A stretch of DNA of 6,302 nucleotides from Actinoplanes liguriensis (lineage in GTDB: Bacteria; Actinomycetota; Actinomycetes; Mycobacteriales; Micromonosporaceae): the NCBI GenBank assembly GCA_000715855.1, contig KL571359.1:40637-46938 (forward strand), in the 5' to 3' direction. The notes beneath the pieces are model-generated. The model made no database searches. It saw only the letters and a list, made by a program, of their open reading frames with translations, and was not told where the DNA came from. Made by a program: the position numbers and the translations under genes. Of the stretch, positions 5,044 to 6,302 are shown piece after piece (position 1 is the first letter of the stretch; each line of letters opens with the position of its first letter).

Positions 5044-5841
5044 ATGTGCACGACCCACCAGAACAGAGCCGGAATGAGTCGCCGCGCCGCCCTTCTCGGC
5101 GGTGCGGGACTCGCCGCCTCCCTCGCCCTGACCGCCCCCGCGCACGCCGCCGGGCGAGGTGGGCTGCTTGATCTCACGTACGCGCTGGGGCCTGCCTTTC
5201 CGCCGTTCTCGCCGGGGGAGGAGGCGGTCCGGCGGACCGTCACGACGATCGAGAAGGACGGCTACTTCATGCAGGAGTGGCGGGTCCTCGAGCACGTCGG
5301 GACCCACGTCGACGCGCCGGTGCACTTCACCGCGGGTGGTCGTACGTCGACCGAGTTGCGGCCGTCCGAGTTGTTCCTCCCGGCCGTGGTGATCGACATC
5401 GCCGCGCGGGCGGCCCGGAACCCCGACACGGTCGTGACCGTTGCCGATCTGACCGCTTTCGAGCGGCGGTACGGCGAGATTCCGCACGACTCGGCGGTGC
5501 TGATGTACTCCGGCTGGGGCGCCAAGGTCGGCGACGTCGCCGCCTACCGGGGCACCGACAGCGCCGGTACGCTGCACTTTCCCGGCTTCGGCACGGACGC
5601 CTGCGAGTGGCTGCTGCGCCACCGGAAGATCCGTGCGCTCGGCGTCGACACCCTGAGCATCGATCCGGGTACGTCCGAGGAGTTCGAGACGCACCTGGCC
5701 CTGACCGGTGCTGATCACTACGGCATCGAGAATCTTGCCAACCTGGCACACCTCCCGCGCACCGGCGCGAAGATCTTCGTCGGCCTGATCCCCTACGAGG
5801 GCGGTTCCGGCGGGCAGGCCAGAGTGCTCGCGAACTGGTAG
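5044..5841 (+). CDS. Tat-exported cyclase-family metalloenzyme (kynurenine formamidase-like)
   Basis: The product is 265 residues. The N-terminus has a twin-arginine signal (MSRRAALLGG, R13-R14), a hydrophobic stretch and a likely cut after APAHA (residue 35), so it is predicted to be secreted folded. The mature part carries the family metal motif HVGTHVDAPVHF (H84, H88, D90, H94). Further on are H217 and E229, spaced 12 apart exactly as the remaining active-site pair of bacterial KynB. Members hydrolyse N-formylkynurenine or related amides and esters using divalent metal. Export makes a catabolic role on an external substrate more likely than tryptophan breakdown, but that is inference. ATG 5044 is preferred for its ribosome-binding site; ATG 5074 is possible. 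It ends in a hairpin terminator. Confidence 0.9.
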   Translation: MCTTHQNRAGMSRRAALLGGAGLAASLALTAPAHAAGRGGLLDLTYALGPAFPPFSPGEEAVRRTVTTIEKDGYFMQEWRVLEHVGTHVDAPVHFTAGGRTSTELRPSELFLPAVVIDIAARAARNPDTVVTVADLTAFERRYGEIPHDSAVLMYSGWGAKVGDVAAYRGTDSAGTLHFPGFGTDACEWLLRHRKIRALGVDTLSIDPGTSEEFETHLALTGADHYGIENLANLAHLPRTGAKIFVGLIPYEGGSGGQARVLANW

Positions 5842-5860
5842 AGGGGGTAAGCCCTCTTTA
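5840..5860 (+). terminator. Hairpin terminator overlapping the cyclase stop codon
   Basis: AGAGGG at 5840-5845 pairs with CCCTCT at 5852-5857 around a six-base loop and is followed by TTTA. The left arm begins inside the TAG stop (5839-5841) and the tail is shared with the -35 of the chitinase promoter. The stem is short but the T-rich tail makes it the most conventional terminator in the window. Confidence 0.5.
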
Positions 5861-5885
5861 CATCTTCAGTTAACAGTCCTAATAA
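5857..5885 (+). promoter_or_regulatory. Sigma-70-like promoter for the chitinase gene
   Basis: TTTACA at 5857-5862 (one change from TTGACA) and TAATAA at 5880-5885 are separated by 17 bases, the optimal spacing. The -10 ends six bases before ATG 5892, so the transcript is probably leaderless; no Shine-Dalgarno is present. The AT-rich spacer holds TTAACAGTCCTAA (5870-5882), an imperfect palindrome that could be an operator for carbon-source or chitin control. That last point is speculative. Confidence 0.5.
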
Positions 5886-5891
5886 TTGCGC

Positions 5892-6302
5892 ATGCGTCGA
5901 TCCGTGATCCTTGCGGCCGTGACAGCCCTGGCCGCTGCATGCTCAACCGTCTATGTCGCGGCCACCGCGAGCGCCGCCGTGGCGTGCGCTCCGGCCTGGA
6001 GCGCGACCGCCACCTACGTCAAGGACAACATCGCCTCCAAGGGCGGCAACAACTACACCGCGAAGTGGTGGACCCAGGGTGAGGATCCGGTCCTGAAGAG
6101 CGGCCAGTGGGACGTGTGGATCAACAACGGCGCCTGTGGAGGCACCACGAACCCGTCGCCGTCGGTCACGACGACCAGTCCCTCCCCGTCTCCGTCGGTC
6201 TCGCCCTCCGCATCGCCGACCCCGTCGGCGTCGCCGAGCACGCCGATCCCGGTGGGCGGACTGCCGAAGCACGCGCTCATCGGCTACCTGCACGCCAGCT
6301 TC
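5892..6302 (+). CDS. Secreted chitinase: CBM5/12 domain, linker, start of GH18 (3' truncated)
   Basis: The frame stays open to the window end, giving 137 residues. Residues 1-28 are a Sec-type signal peptide (MRRS, hydrophobic Ala/Val core, TASA cut site). Residues about 32-84 form a chitin-binding module of the CBM5/12 type, with AWSATATYV, AKWWTQGEDP (W59-W60) and W73, W76; C32 and C82 may form a disulfide. A Ser/Pro/Thr linker of about 40 residues follows, and KHALIGYLHASF from residue 126 is the first strand of a GH18 catalytic domain. The catalytic DxxDxDxE motif lies beyond the window. The enzyme should hydrolyse chitin outside the cell. Start ATG 5892 is fixed by the promoter and by the absence of an earlier in-frame start. 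Confidence 0.9.
   Translation, partial: MRRSVILAAVTALAAACSTVYVAATASAAVACAPAWSATATYVKDNIASKGGNNYTAKWWTQGEDPVLKSGQWDVWINNGACGGTTNPSPSVTTTSPSPSPSVSPSASPTPSASPSTPIPVGGLPKHALIGYLHASF

Noticed and set aside
3684..5243. A 519-codon open frame on the minus strand
   Set aside because: It lies opposite the intact aldo/keto reductase and parts of two other genes. Its product is Arg/Gly/Val-rich low-complexity sequence without a recognisable domain, typical of a shadow frame in high-GC DNA.
4753..5751. A 332-codon open frame on the minus strand
   Set aside because: It is antisense to the reductase and the cyclase, both of which have complete active-site motifs. The minus-strand product shows no family features.
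6150..6252. Short repeats (TCGCCG/CCGTCG) that could be taken for a tandem repeat array
   Set aside because: They encode the Ser/Pro/Thr linker of the chitinase and vary at third positions, as expected of a coding low-complexity linker.
1..6302. CRISPR array, tRNA or rRNA genes, transposase or integrase genes
   Set aside because: I looked for regularly spaced repeats, tRNA-like cloverleaf sequence and recombinase motifs and saw none, so the proposed transfer of the low-GC pair has no visible mobility gene in this window.

Overview
The window is high-GC DNA (about 73% GC in 4321-4380) with GTG/ATG starts, a Tat-type signal peptide and a secreted chitinase carrying a Ser/Pro/Thr linker. This fits a filamentous actinobacterium, most plausibly Micromonosporaceae (Actinoplanes/Micromonospora-like). 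That assignment is inferred from style and gene content, not from a database match. Every supported gene lies on the + strand; the long minus-strand reading frames are GC-driven shadows.

Layout. Positions 1-333 hold the C-terminal end of an allophanate hydrolase (urea/allophanate degradation), with a possible 35-codon ORF coupled to its stop. A long perfect hairpin follows at 467-519, and then a second, diverged copy of the allophanate hydrolase 3' end (538-707). That copy runs directly into a bioY gene (biotin ECF-transporter S component) that has lost its N-terminus and carries a frameshift (733-1292). A possible second, internally deleted bioY relic and some inverted repeats fill 1293-1562.

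Positions 1563-3286 hold two intact, tightly coupled genes of visibly lower GC (about 45% in 1921-1980): an unrecognised four-helix membrane protein and a GT4-family glycosyltransferase, overlapping by ATGA. They look like a transferred two-gene module. Behind them, 3441-3943 is a scar in which the first residues of a SigE-like ECF sigma factor are joined to the broken C-terminal part of a second protein, in three reading frames.

From 4020 onward the region is ordinary: an intact aldo/keto reductase, a Tat-exported cyclase-family metalloenzyme (kynurenine-formamidase-like fold), a compact terminator/promoter, and the start of a secreted chitinase (signal peptide, CBM5/12 chitin-binding domain, linker, beginning of GH18) that runs off the window end.

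The main point of interest is the 0.2-3.95 kb stretch. An intact low-GC membrane-protein/glycosyltransferase pair sits between two zones of gene debris, which suggests a site of repeated recombination. The function of that pair cannot be settled from sequence alone.
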